Positions 34,975 to 43,531 of a stretch of DNA of 64,000 bases are shown here, one piece after another (positions within the stretch are counted from its first letter, which is position 1; the number at the start of each line of letters is the position of its first letter). The DNA comes from Streptomyces sp. AJS327 (GTDB taxonomy: Bacteria; Actinomycetota; Actinomycetes; Streptomycetales; Streptomycetaceae). The stretch covers positions 1,624,501 through 1,688,500 of the forward strand of contig NZ_SKBR01000001.1 of assembly GCF_013450295.1 (NCBI RefSeq), in the 5' to 3' direction. The position numbers and the translations under genes are program-made. The notes under the pieces were generated by a model. It did not search any database and was not told where the DNA came from. It worked only from the letters and a program-made list of their open reading frames with translations.

Positions 34975-36201
34975 TCAGTCGCCTTCCGGTGCGTGCCGGG
35001 CCAACTCGCGGCGGGCCAGGGAGCGTTGGTGTACCTCGTCCGGGCCGTCGGCCAGCCGCAGGGTCCGCGCCGCCGCCCACAGCGCGGCCAGCGGGGTGTC
35101 CTGGCTGACGCCCGCCGCGCCGTGCAGCTGTACCGCGCGGTCGAGGATGTCCGTCACGGCCCGGGGTGTCTCGATCTTGATGGCCTGGATCTCGGTGTGC
35201 GCGCCCTGGTTGCCGACGGTGTCCATCAGCCAGGCGGTCTTGAGGGTCAGCAGCCGCAGCTGCTCGATCCGCACCCGCGCGTCCGCGATCCACTGGTGGA
35301 CCGCCCCCTGGTCCGCCAGCCGCCGCCCGAACGCCGTCCGCTCCTGGGCTCGTTGGCACATCAGCTCCACCGCGCGCTCCGCCATCCCGATCAGCCGCAT
35401 GCAGTGGTGGATCCGGCCCGGCCCCAGCCGGGCCTGGGCGATCGCGAAGCCGCCGCCCTCCTCGCCGATGAGGTGGTGTCGGGGCACCCGCACCCCGTCC
35501 AGGACGATCTCGGCGTGGCCGCCGTGGTAGTGGTCCTCGTAGCCGTAGACGGTCATGGCGCGGCGCACCGTGAGCCCGGGGGTGTCCCGTGGCACCAGCA
35601 CCATGGACTGCTGGCGGCGCACGTCCTCGGCGTCCGGATCGGTCTTGCCCATCACGATGAGGATCTTGCAGTCGGGGTTCATCGCGCCGGAGATGAACCA
35701 CTTGCGGCCCGAGATGACGTAGTCGTCGCCCTCGCGCCGGATACGGGTCGCGATGTTGGTGGCGTCCGAGGAGGCGACGTCCGGCTCGGTCATCGCGAAC
35801 GCCGACCTGAACTCCCCGCTGAGCAGCGGTTCCAGCCACATCCGCCGCTGTTCGGCGCTGCCGAACTCGGTCAGCACCTCCATGTTCCCGGTGTCCGGCG
35901 CGGCGCAGTTGAGCGCCGTCGGCGCCAACTGCGGGCTACGGCCGGTGATCTCGGCCAGCGGGGCGTACTGGAGGTTGGTCAGCCCAGCGCCGTAGATCCG
36001 GTCTGGCAGGAAGAGGTTCCACAGCCCCAACCGCCGTGCTGTCGCTTTGAGTTCGCCCACTATCGGCGGGGTCTGCCAGGGCGACTCCTGCTCGGCGCGC
36101 TGCTGTTCGGCCACCGCCTCCGCCGGGTAGACGTGGTCGCGCATGAAGTGCAGGAGCTGTTCCCGCAGTTCCCTGGTGCGTCCGTCGTACGCGAATTCCA
36201 T
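34975..36201 (-). CDS. Acyl-CoA dehydrogenase, ACAD10/11-like
   Basis: A 408-residue flavoprotein of the acyl-CoA dehydrogenase family (FAMTEPDVASSDATN, YVISGRKWFISGAMNPDCKI, LGPGRIHHCMRLIGMAERAVEL). The C-terminus has QLHGAAGVSQDTPLA and RLADGPDEVHQ, typical of the ACAD10/11 subgroup, in which the usual YEGT catalytic Glu region reads ADGP. In animals this domain is fused to an APH-type kinase domain; here the kinase is the adjacent upstream gene, four bases away. This supports a role in 4-hydroxyacyl-CoA turnover. Confidence 0.9.
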   Translation of the reverse strand: MEFAYDGRTRELREQLLHFMRDHVYPAEAVAEQQRAEQESPWQTPPIVGELKATARRLGLWNLFLPDRIYGAGLTNLQYAPLAEITGRSPQLAPTALNCAAPDTGNMEVLTEFGSAEQRRMWLEPLLSGEFRSAFAMTEPDVASSDATNIATRIRREGDDYVISGRKWFISGAMNPDCKILIVMGKTDPDAEDVRRQQSMVLVPRDTPGLTVRRAMTVYGYEDHYHGGHAEIVLDGVRVPRHHLIGEEGGGFAIAQARLGPGRIHHCMRLIGMAERAVELMCQRAQERTAFGRRLADQGAVHQWIADARVRIEQLRLLTLKTAWLMDTVGNQGAHTEIQAIKIETPRAVTDILDRAVQLHGAAGVSQDTPLAALWAAARTLRLADGPDEVHQRSLARRELARHAPEGD

Positions 36202-36205
36202 GCCC

Positions 36206-37225
36206 TCAGCCCTTCCGCAGCGTGGCGAGTCCGTTGTCGATGAGGACGGGGACGATCTCCCCGATCTGGTCGAAGCCCGCGCCCACGGTCTGACCGAGCG
36301 TGTAGCGGTAGTGGATGCCCTCCAGGATCACCGCGAGCTTGAAGTAGGCGAACGCGGTGTACCAGCCGACACCCGAGACGTCCCGGCCCGACGCGGCGGC
36401 GTACCGCTCGACCAGCTCGCGCGTGCCGGGGTGGCCCGGCGCCCCGCTGGCGGTGGCGAGCGGCAGCCCGGGAAGGTCCTGTTCGCTGTACATCACCAGC
36501 AGCCCCAGGTCGGTCAGTGGGTCGCCGAGCGTCGACATCTCCCAGTCGAGCACCGCGCTGATCCGGTCCTCGGCGTCCACCAGCACGTTGTCCAGCCGGA
36601 AGTCACCGTGCACCACCGTCGCCGCGGGGGAGGCGGGCAGCCGCCCGGCCAGCCCGTCGCGCAGCGCGTCGATCCCCGGCAGCGGGCGGCCGTGCGACGC
36701 CTCCCACTGCGTGCTCCAGCGGCGCAACTGCCGCTCCAGGAAGCCCTCCGGGCGACCGAAGTCCCCGAGCCCGACCTCCTCCGGGCGCACCGCGTGCAGC
36801 GCCACGAGCGTGTCCACCAGCGAGAGCACCACCCGGCGGGTCCGCTCGGGGCCCAGCGCCGCCAGCTCGGCGGAGGTACGGTACGGCGTGCCCGCCATGT
36901 GCTCCATGACGTAGAACGGAGCCCCGATCACCTCGTCGTCCTGGCAGAGCAGGAGCGTCCCGGGCACGGGAACCCCCGTGTCCCGCAGGGCGCTGATGAC
37001 CCGGTACTCCCGCGCCATGTCGTGTGCCGTGGCCAGCACATGGCCCAGCGGCGGACGGCGCAGCACCCAGCGGGAGGCGCCGTCCCCCAGCCGGTACGTG
37101 AGGTTCGACCGCCCGCCCTGGACGACCTCCGCCCCCAACGGGCCGGCCAGCAGCCCGGGACGCTCGCGCGCCAGGTACTCACCGAGCCGCGCCAGGTCGA
37201 GACCGGGCGGATTCTCTCTGCTCAT
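36206..37225 (-). CDS. APH-family kinase, ACAD10/11 N-domain-like (putative 4-hydroxyacyl-CoA kinase)
   Basis: A 339-residue aminoglycoside-phosphotransferase-like protein. The catalytic loop is VVHGDFRLDNVLVD and the metal-binding motif VLDWEMSTLGDPLTDLG; GGRSNLTYRL lies in the nucleotide lobe. The sequence resembles the phosphotransferase domain of ACAD10/11 and LvaA, which phosphorylate 4-hydroxyacyl-CoA before elimination, and is unlikely to be an antibiotic-resistance enzyme. First gene of the operon with ACAD; the perfect CCGACTAGTCGG palindrome is 48 bases upstream. Confidence 0.88.
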   Translation of the reverse strand: MSRENPPGLDLARLGEYLARERPGLLAGPLGAEVVQGGRSNLTYRLGDGASRWVLRRPPLGHVLATAHDMAREYRVISALRDTGVPVPGTLLLCQDDEVIGAPFYVMEHMAGTPYRTSAELAALGPERTRRVVLSLVDTLVALHAVRPEEVGLGDFGRPEGFLERQLRRWSTQWEASHGRPLPGIDALRDGLAGRLPASPAATVVHGDFRLDNVLVDAEDRISAVLDWEMSTLGDPLTDLGLLVMYSEQDLPGLPLATASGAPGHPGTRELVERYAAASGRDVSGVGWYTAFAYFKLAVILEGIHYRYTLGQTVGAGFDQIGEIVPVLIDNGLATLRKG

Positions 37226-37272
37226 CGTGCGCGCTCCTCCGGGGCGGGGGATGTTCGAACGGCTCGATCATG

Positions 37273-37284
37273 CCGACTAGTCGG
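37273..37284. promoter_or_regulatory. TetR-type operator upstream of the APH-ACAD operon
   Basis: CCGACTAGTCGG is a perfect 12-base palindrome embedded in ATACCGACTAGTCGGCAT (minus strand), resembling TetR sites of TACCGACCGGTCGGTA type and matching the SDR site at 31994. Confidence 0.65.
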
Positions 37285-37403
37285 TATGGCGTCCAGAGGT
37301 GTGAGCGCACGAGCGGGGAGCACGACGCGGTCCCGCCCAACGGACCGCTCCCGCCGTCCCGAAACCGGGTGACAGCGCCGGCCGCCGGTGCTGCACTGGA
37401 ACC

Positions 37404-38330
37404 ATGACAGCACGACACCCGGGCCCACCCCGCCCCTACCGCTGGGCGCTCGCCCCGGCGGACGGGCGCCCGGCCGACCGGATCGGAGCCCGAGCCGAGG
37501 GCGGCGAACCCGCCGACCTCTGGTACCTGTCCCGGCTGGTGGAGTGCGCGGCCCGGGTGCTGGCCCGCTCCCACGCGGCCGACCTGGTCTTCGTCGGCCG
37601 GTCGCTGGACAGCATGCACGACCTGCTCACCGGCGCCTACGCGGGCACACCCCGGGAGGGCGGGCGGAGCCTGCGCCGACTCCCGATCTCCCTGCGCGGG
37701 CTGTACGCCGAGCCCTCCCCGAGAGAGCGCTCCCGGCTGCGGGAACATCTGGACGCCGCGGGGCTCAGCCCGTCCGCGCTGGCCCGGCGGAGCCGCCAGG
37801 TGGCCCTGACCGACGTGGTGTCCAGCGGCACCACCTTCGACGTGCTGCACCGCGAACTCGCCCGGTGGATCGGGGAGAGCGGCGAGCCATGGCCGGTGAT
37901 CCGGCGGAAGCTGCGGTACGTCGGCGTCACCGTCCGGGGCAAGACCAGCCCGAACCACCGGCGTTGGCAACAGAGCGCGGGTTCGGCCCCCTGGGTCCGC
38001 ACCCTGCCCGCGGGCCATGTGGTCAACGTGTCGCTGGAGTTCGAGGTGTGGGGCTGGCTCGGCAACTGGCAGCCGAAGACCGCCCCCTCGTTCGCCCGGG
38101 ACCGCTGGTTCGACGAGGAGTGCGACGGCCCCGTCCGGCACCCCGAACTTCCCGACGCGCTCAGCGACGCGCTGGCGCTCGTCGAGGCGGGGCGGAGCCG
38201 CGCCGTGCGCGACGAGCTGGTCCGGGTGCTGGGCCGGGAGCCCGCCTTCGCCGAACGCCCGGTCCGCGAACTGGCGCACGCCCTGCGGCACGGCCGGGGT
38301 GGCCGCCGCCCCGCCCGCCGCTCCCGTTGA
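37404..38330 (+). CDS. Hypothetical protein with phosphoribosyltransferase-like motifs
   Basis: A 308-residue protein. Residues ~55-70 (ADLVFVGRSLDSMHDLLTGA) and ~135-155 (VALTDVVSSGTTFDVLHREL) resemble the first loop and the PRPP-binding loop ((V/I)DDVxxxGxT) of type I PRTases, here TDVVSSGTT. The C-terminal half has the Trp-rich stretch EFEVWGWLGNWQPKTA, not part of a known PRTase. Length, codon bias and start (ATG) support a real gene. Whether it transfers ribose-phosphate or is a PRTase-fold regulator is unknown. Divergent from the APH gene. Confidence 0.65.
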   Translation: MTARHPGPPRPYRWALAPADGRPADRIGARAEGGEPADLWYLSRLVECAARVLARSHAADLVFVGRSLDSMHDLLTGAYAGTPREGGRSLRRLPISLRGLYAEPSPRERSRLREHLDAAGLSPSALARRSRQVALTDVVSSGTTFDVLHRELARWIGESGEPWPVIRRKLRYVGVTVRGKTSPNHRRWQQSAGSAPWVRTLPAGHVVNVSLEFEVWGWLGNWQPKTAPSFARDRWFDEECDGPVRHPELPDALSDALALVEAGRSRAVRDELVRVLGREPAFAERPVRELAHALRHGRGGRRPARRSR

Positions 38331-38469
38331 CGGCCACCGGCGGCCCCCGCTGACCACCCTTCCGCGACAGCGCCCCCGACTTCCCCTGCCCGCCCGGTCG
38401 TTGGCGCCCGCCCGGCGTGGTGGGTGCCCGCCCGGCCCCGGCCCTCGTGGGCGCCGGTCCGGCGGAGGC

Positions 38470-38994
38470 TCAGCCGCCCCGGCCGGGGCGCGGGAGGGGC
38501 AGCGCCGCCCGGGCCAGGTCCAGGATCTCCTCGGGGGTGCCCGTGATCGGCAGCACCGTGCCCGGCTCGTCCTCCGCCAGCGGCTCCAGCGCCGCGAACT
38601 GCGAACGCAGCAGCGCGGCGGGCATGAAGTGCCCGCTCCGCCCGGCCAGCCGGGCCGCGATCAGCTCCTCCGGGCCGTGCAGGTGCAGGAAGCGCGGGGC
38701 GGACCCCGAGCGCCGCAGCCGGTCCCGGTAGCGCCGCTTCAGCGCCGAGCAGGTGACCACCCCTCCCACCGGGGCGTGGTCGTCCAGCCACCGCGCGACG
38801 GTGTCCAGCCAGGGGCCGCGGTCCGCGTCGTCCAGCGGGGTGCCCGCCGCCATCTTCGCCACGTTCTCCGACGGATGCAGATCGTCCGCGTCCGCGTACG
38901 CCACCTGAAGCCACCCGGCCAGCAGCGCGCCGACCGTGCTCTTGCCGGACCCCGAGACCCCCATCACCACGACCAGCGGCACGCCGGTACTCAC
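38470..38994 (-). CDS. gntK: Gluconokinase
   Basis: A 174-residue P-loop kinase of the GntK family, forming 6-phosphogluconate from gluconate. Walker A is VMGVSGSGKST; DADDLHPSENVAKMAAGTPLDD is the gluconate-site signature, and CSALKRRYRDRLR is conserved. The GTG start overlaps the stop of the DUF202 gene (GTGA). No gluconate permease or GntR is adjacent. Unusually it shares an operon with two small membrane proteins, perhaps only by translational coupling. Confidence 0.93.
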   Translation of the reverse strand: MSTGVPLVVVMGVSGSGKSTVGALLAGWLQVAYADADDLHPSENVAKMAAGTPLDDADRGPWLDTVARWLDDHAPVGGVVTCSALKRRYRDRLRRSGSAPRFLHLHGPEELIAARLAGRSGHFMPAALLRSQFAALEPLAEDEPGTVLPITGTPEEILDLARAALPLPRPGRGG

Positions 38995-39329
38995 CACAGC
39001 GCGACTCCTCCCACGACGATCAGTGCCAGGACGCACAGCGCGGTGACCCACACCAGCCGCTGGTCCATCGCCGCCGGCCGGGCCGACGCCATCGCCCGGA
39101 TCCTGCGGTGCGCGACGACCAGCAGCACCAGCCAGGCCAGCACCGCGACGCTCAGCGCGAGCGCCGCCGCCGCGCCGCCGCCCTCCACCACCACGAGGCG
39201 CAGGGCGAGCGCCACCGAGACGAAGAATGTCAGGGTGGTGCGCCGCCAGGCCAGCCTGGTGCGCTCCGGCTGGGCGCCCGGATCCCGCGCGGGCCACCGG
39301 GGAGCCGGAGGACCCTGCGCCCCGCTCAC
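38991..39329 (-). CDS. DUF202 membrane protein
   Basis: A 112-residue membrane protein with a short cytoplasmic N-terminus ending in the family motif (E)RTRLAWRRT and three hydrophobic helices. An upstream in-frame GTG at 39341 exists, but the GTG at 39329 overlapping the previous stop (GTGA) is preferred. DUF202 proteins function is unknown. It is paired with a YidH-like DUF202 protein. Confidence 0.85.
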   Translation of the reverse strand: MSGAQGPPAPRWPARDPGAQPERTRLAWRRTTLTFFVSVALALRLVVVEGGGAAAALALSVAVLAWLVLLVVAHRRIRAMASARPAAMDQRLVWVTALCVLALIVVGGVALW

Positions 39330-39724
39330 CGCCCCGCCCACCCCAGCGCCAGCACCGCGATCACCACGAGCGCCGCGACGCCGGTCGCCACCGCCAGCAG
39401 CGCGGGGAACCGCGACATCGGCAGGTCCTCCCCCCGGCGCATCGCCCGCTCGCAGCGCACCCAGTGGTTGATCGCCCGCACCGCGCAGAACGCGGCGCCC
39501 ACCAGCAGCGTGACGGCGACGCCGGTGCGCACGCCCCAGCGCAGCTGGGTCAGGAACTGGTCGACCGCGATACCGCCCGCGACCAGCGCCAGCGCGGTGC
39601 GGATCCAGGCCAGGAAGGTGCGCTCGTTAGCGAGGGAGAAGCGGTAGTCGGGTGTGCTGCCCTCGTCCCGCAGGCGCTGTGGGGCGAACCACAGCCGGAT
39701 CGTCGCCAGAGTCCGGTGGATCAT
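39326..39724 (-). CDS. YidH-family DUF202 membrane protein
   Basis: A 132-residue protein with the DUF202 signature SLANERTFLAWIRTALALVAGGIAVDQF near residues 30-60 (in two pieces) and three transmembrane helices. YidH/YidG pairs occur in tandem as here. Starts with ATG; stops within the downstream gene start (GTGA). Function unknown. Confidence 0.88.
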   Translation of the reverse strand: MIHRTLATIRLWFAPQRLRDEGSTPDYRFSLANERTFLAWIRTALALVAGGIAVDQFLTQLRWGVRTGVAVTLLVGAAFCAVRAINHWVRCERAMRRGEDLPMSRFPALLAVATGVAALVVIAVLALGWAGR

Positions 39725-39864
39725 GCCGGGAGCCTATGCAATGCGCCGCCCCGCCCGGTCACGGCGGGGAGCCGCCGCCCCGCGCCGACGCGGGGTGGCC
39801 GGGGCGGTCGGTTCCGGCGGGCGTGGGTCCGGCCCCCGGAAGGGCCGGGAGCGGCGTGGGCGGG

Positions 39865-40575
39865 TCAGCGGGCGGCGTGGCGCCAGTCGCGCAGCCGCCG
39901 GTGGGTCTCCAGCCCGTCCGGCACCACGTCCCACTCCGTGAGCCGTCGCTCCAGCTCCGCCTCCGGGAGGAAGGCGTGCCAGTCGACCTCCTCCGGCTGC
40001 GGACGGACGGGCAGGGCGCACACCACCTCGTACACGGCGACGAACCAGCCCTGCCCGGCGGTGCCCGCCCCGTCGAACAGGTAGGTGAACCGGTGGACGG
40101 GGCGCGGCAGTCCGTGAACGCCCAGCTCCTCCTCGGCCTCCCGCAGCGCCGCCTCGTCGTAGGTCTCGCCCGCGCCGAGCACGCCGCCGACCACCGGGTC
40201 GTACATCCCCGGGAAGATCAGCTTGCCGGGGGTGCGCCGGTGCGTGAAGATCCGGCCCTCCGGGTCGCGGACCTGGATCGCGGCGCACCGGTGCCGGAGC
40301 CCCCGCGCGTACACCGCGCCCCGGGAGCGCTGGCCGAGGACCCGGTCCCGCTCGTCCACCACGTCCAGCGTCTCCTCGGCGGGATCGGCGGGATCGGCGG
40401 GATCGGCGGGGGGTGTGGTGTCGGCGGGATCGTCGAGGTTCCCGGGGCCCGCTGGGCTCCCGGGGGCCGTGGGGCGAGGGGGAGTTGAGGGTTCCGCCAG
40501 CCCCGGAGGATCCACGGGACCCGGAGGATCCGGAGGACCCGCGGGGTCTGCCGGATCGTGGGGCGGGGTGCGCAC
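39865..40575 (-). CDS. NUDIX hydrolase with a repeat-rich Pro/Asp N-terminus
   Basis: A 236-residue protein. The NUDIX box is intact (GAGETYDEAALREAEEELGV within GX5EX7REUXEEXGU). Sequence around ETLDVVDERDRVLGQRSRGAVYARGLRHRC resembles IDI-like/YfcD NUDIX proteins. The N-terminal ~65 residues are a DPADPADPA/PPGP low-complexity extension encoded by 9-base GGATCGGCG repeats. Alternative internal starts may be real, so the extension is uncertain. Substrate unknown. Confidence 0.82.
   Translation of the reverse strand: MRTPPHDPADPAGPPDPPGPVDPPGLAEPSTPPRPTAPGSPAGPGNLDDPADTTPPADPADPADPAEETLDVVDERDRVLGQRSRGAVYARGLRHRCAAIQVRDPEGRIFTHRRTPGKLIFPGMYDPVVGGVLGAGETYDEAALREAEEELGVHGLPRPVHRFTYLFDGAGTAGQGWFVAVYEVVCALPVRPQPEEVDWHAFLPEAELERRLTEWDVVPDGLETHRRLRDWRHAAR
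40381..40410 (-). repeat. 9-base tandem repeat in the NUDIX gene
   Basis: Three or more copies of GGGATCGGC encode consecutive Asp-Pro-Ala triplets. Likely variable between strains. Confidence 0.6.
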
Positions 40576-40725
40576 CCGCCCAGCGTAGCCACCCCGCCGC
40601 GGTGCGGGCGGGGCCCGGTGCGGGCCCGGGGCCCGGCGCGGGCGCGTCCCGGGGCTATTGCGTTGATCCGCCGGCGGTTACCCTCCGGTACACCAGGCGT
40701 ACCGGCGAGGGAGCAGGTGGGGAGC

Positions 40726-42381
40726 ATGGCGTACGACGCCGATGTGATCGTGATCGGAGCCGGACTCGCGGGACTGGCGGCCACCGCCGAACTCGCCGAG
40801 GCGGGCCGCCGGGTGATCCTCCTCGACCAGGAGCCGGAACAGTCGCTGGGCGGGCAGGCGCACTGGTCGTTCGGCGGGCTCTTCCTCGTCGACTCCCCGG
40901 AGCAGCGGCGGCTGCGCATCCGGGACAGCCGGGAACTCGCCTGGCAGGACTGGCTGGGCACGGCCGGTTTCGACCGGGCGGAGGACCACTGGCCCCGCCG
41001 GTGGGCGGAGGCGTACGTCGACTTCGCGGCGGGGGAGAAGCGGTCCTGGCTGCGCGCCCAGGGCCTGCGGATCTTCCCGGTGGTCGGCTGGGCCGAACGC
41101 GGCGGGTACGAGGCCACCGGCCACGGCAACTCGGTGCCCCGCTTCCACATCACCTGGGGCACCGGCCCCGGGGTGGTCGAGCCGTTCGAGCGCCGGGTCC
41201 GGGCCGGAGTCGAGTGTGGCCGGGTGGAGTTGCGCTTCCGCCACCGGGTCACCGGACTCTCCCGCTCCGGCGGCGCGGTGGACACCGTCAGCGGGGAGGT
41301 CCTGGCCGACAGCGACGCGGAGCGCGGCACCGCCAGCGGACGCGAGGTGGTGGGCTCCTTCGAACTGCGGGCCCAGGCGGTCATCGTCACCTCGGGCGGG
41401 ATCGGCGGGAACCACGACCTGGTGCGCGCCCACTGGCCGGAGCGGCTCGGCACCCCACCCAGCGAGCTGCTCTCCGGGGTGCCCGCGCACGTGGACGGGC
41501 TGATGCTGGACGTGGCCGCGCGGGCCGGGGCGCGGCTCATCAACCGGGACCGGATGTGGCACTACACCGAGGGGATAGCGAACTGGGACCCGATCTGGTC
41601 CCGGCACGGCATCCGGATCCTCCCGGGCCCCTCCTCGCTGTGGCTGGACGCCACCGGAAAGCGGCTGCCGGTGCCGCTCTTCCCCGGGTTCGACACCCTC
41701 GGCACCCTGGAGCACATCATGCGCACCGGGTACGGCCACACCTGGTTCGTCCTGAGCCAGAAGATCGTGGAGAAGGAGTTCACCCTCTCCGGCTCCGAGC
41801 AGAACCCCGACCTCACCGGCCGCTCCGTCCGCGAGGTGCTGGGCCGCGCGCGCGGCGGGGCGCCCGGCCCCGTCCAGGCGTTCCTCGACCACGGCGCCGA
41901 CTTCGTGGTGGAGCGCGACCTGGGCGCGCTGGTCCGCCGGATGAACGCGCTCACCGGTGACGCGCTGATCGACGAGGAGGCGCTGCGCCGCGAGATCACC
42001 GCGCGCGACCGGGAGATCAGCAACCCCTTCACCAAGGACCTCCAGGTGATGGCGGTGCGCGGGGCGCGCTCCTTCCTCGGTGACCGGCTGGTGCGGGTCG
42101 CCGCCCCGCACCGGCTGCTCGACCCCAGGTCCGGACCGCTGATCGCGGTGCGGCTGAGCATCCTGACCCGCAAGTCGCTGGGCGGCCTGGAGACGGACCT
42201 CTCGGCGCGGGTGCTGACCGGGGACGGCGATCCGCTCCCCGGCGTGTACGCGGCGGGCGAGGCGGCCGGGTTCGGCGGTGGTGGCGTGCACGGCTACCGT
42301 TCGCTGGAGGGCACCTTCCTGGGCGGGTGCGTCTTCTCCGGGCGCACGGCGGGCCGGGCCGCCGCCCAGGCGGTCAGCTGA
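40726..42381 (+). CDS. FAD-binding dehydrogenase, fumarate reductase/KstD-like
   Basis: A 551-residue flavoprotein. The N-terminal dinucleotide motif is VIVIGAGLAGLAATAELAEAG; C-terminal FAD motif GVYAAGEAAGFGGGGVHGYR, with SLEGTFLGGCVFSGRTAG. Related to 3-ketosteroid delta-1-dehydrogenase and fumarate reductase flavoproteins, in the broad 'FAD-binding dehydrogenase' group; substrate not deducible. The start has GGTGGGGAGC. It precedes the nitrilase gene by 111 bases on the same strand. Confidence 0.9.
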   Translation: MAYDADVIVIGAGLAGLAATAELAEAGRRVILLDQEPEQSLGGQAHWSFGGLFLVDSPEQRRLRIRDSRELAWQDWLGTAGFDRAEDHWPRRWAEAYVDFAAGEKRSWLRAQGLRIFPVVGWAERGGYEATGHGNSVPRFHITWGTGPGVVEPFERRVRAGVECGRVELRFRHRVTGLSRSGGAVDTVSGEVLADSDAERGTASGREVVGSFELRAQAVIVTSGGIGGNHDLVRAHWPERLGTPPSELLSGVPAHVDGLMLDVAARAGARLINRDRMWHYTEGIANWDPIWSRHGIRILPGPSSLWLDATGKRLPVPLFPGFDTLGTLEHIMRTGYGHTWFVLSQKIVEKEFTLSGSEQNPDLTGRSVREVLGRARGGAPGPVQAFLDHGADFVVERDLGALVRRMNALTGDALIDEEALRREITARDREISNPFTKDLQVMAVRGARSFLGDRLVRVAAPHRLLDPRSGPLIAVRLSILTRKSLGGLETDLSARVLTGDGDPLPGVYAAGEAAGFGGGGVHGYRSLEGTFLGGCVFSGRTAGRAAAQAVS

Positions 42382-42492
42382 CGGCGCGTCCAGCACCTCC
42401 CAGCACCTCCGCCGCGCCGCCCGCACCGCCCACGGCGGGCGGCGGGGAACGGCGGCGGCGAGTGATCAGCGGGCGACCAGAAGGGACCTGGC

Positions 42493-43452
42493 ATGACGAG
42501 AGTGGCCGTGATCCAGTCCGGCTCCGTGCCGTTCGACGCCGGGGCGACGACCGACCGGGTCGTCCGGCTCACCGCCGAGAGCGCGGCGGAGGGGGCGCGG
42601 GTCGCCGTCTTCCCCGAGGCGTTCCTCGGCACCTACCCCAAGGGGCTGACCTTCTCAAGTCCCGTCGGCAGGCGCACCGAGCGGGGGCGCCGCGAGTACC
42701 AGCGGTACGCGGAGGGCGCGGTCTCGCTCGACGGGCCGGAGCTGGCGCGGGTCGCCGAAGCCGCCCGGGAGCACGGCGTCTTCGTGGTGCTCGGCATCGT
42801 CGAGCGGCTCGGGCGCACCCTGTACTGCACCGCCGTCCTGATCGACCCGGCGCGGGGGCTCGTCGGCCACCACCGGAAGTTGATGCCCACCGGGAGCGAA
42901 CGGCTGATCTGGGGTTTCGGGGACGGCTCGACGCTGCCGGTGGTCGACTCGCCCGCCGGGCGGATCGGCACCGTCATCTGCTGGGAGAACTACATGCCGC
43001 TGCTGCGGCAGGCGATGTACGCGCGGGGTGTCGAGGTGTACTGCGCCCCGACGGCGGACGACCGGGACTCCTGGCAGCACACCGTCTCCCACATCGCCCT
43101 GGAGGGCCGCTGCTTCGTACTCTCGGCCTGCCAGTACATCACCCGCTCCGCCTACCCGGACGACTACGCCCCCGCCTTCGGTCAGCAGCCAGGCGACGTC
43201 CTGATGCGCGGGGGCAGCGTCATCGTCGACCCGCTGGGCACGGTGCTCGCCGGTCCCGTCTTCGACGAGGAGACCATCCTCTACGCCGACCTCGACCTGA
43301 CCCAGAAGACCCGTTCCCACCTGGACTTCGACCCGGTCGGGCACTACGCGCGGCCGGACGTCTTCCAACTGACGGTGGACAGCCGCCCGAAGACCCCGGT
43401 GACCTTCGAGGGCCCGCCCGACGGCCCGGCACCCGGCGACCCTCCCCACTGA
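42493..43452 (+). CDS. Nitrilase-family carbon-nitrogen hydrolase
   Basis: A 319-residue member of the nitrilase branch. Catalytic triad: Glu in VFPEAFLGTYPKG, Lys in HHRKLMPTGSERLIWG, Cys in GTVICWENYMPLLR. The CWENYMPL signature is typical of true nitrilases that convert nitriles to acids and ammonia. The C-terminal 20 residues are Pro-rich. Start ATG with an AAGGGA site. Substrate (aliphatic or aromatic nitrile) not resolved. Confidence 0.92.
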   Translation: MTRVAVIQSGSVPFDAGATTDRVVRLTAESAAEGARVAVFPEAFLGTYPKGLTFSSPVGRRTERGRREYQRYAEGAVSLDGPELARVAEAAREHGVFVVLGIVERLGRTLYCTAVLIDPARGLVGHHRKLMPTGSERLIWGFGDGSTLPVVDSPAGRIGTVICWENYMPLLRQAMYARGVEVYCAPTADDRDSWQHTVSHIALEGRCFVLSACQYITRSAYPDDYAPAFGQQPGDVLMRGGSVIVDPLGTVLAGPVFDEETILYADLDLTQKTRSHLDFDPVGHYARPDVFQLTVDSRPKTPVTFEGPPDGPAPGDPPH

Positions 43453-43531
43453 CCGGACCCGGGAACCCGGACGCGGACCCAGGGAACCCGCGTGCGGCCC
43501 AGGACCCCGAACCCGCGGGCCGGGCGCGGGG

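Noticed and set aside
36206..37225. Aminoglycoside resistance kinase
   Set aside because: The sequence matches the ACAD10/11 kinase-domain type and sits directly beside an ACAD gene.
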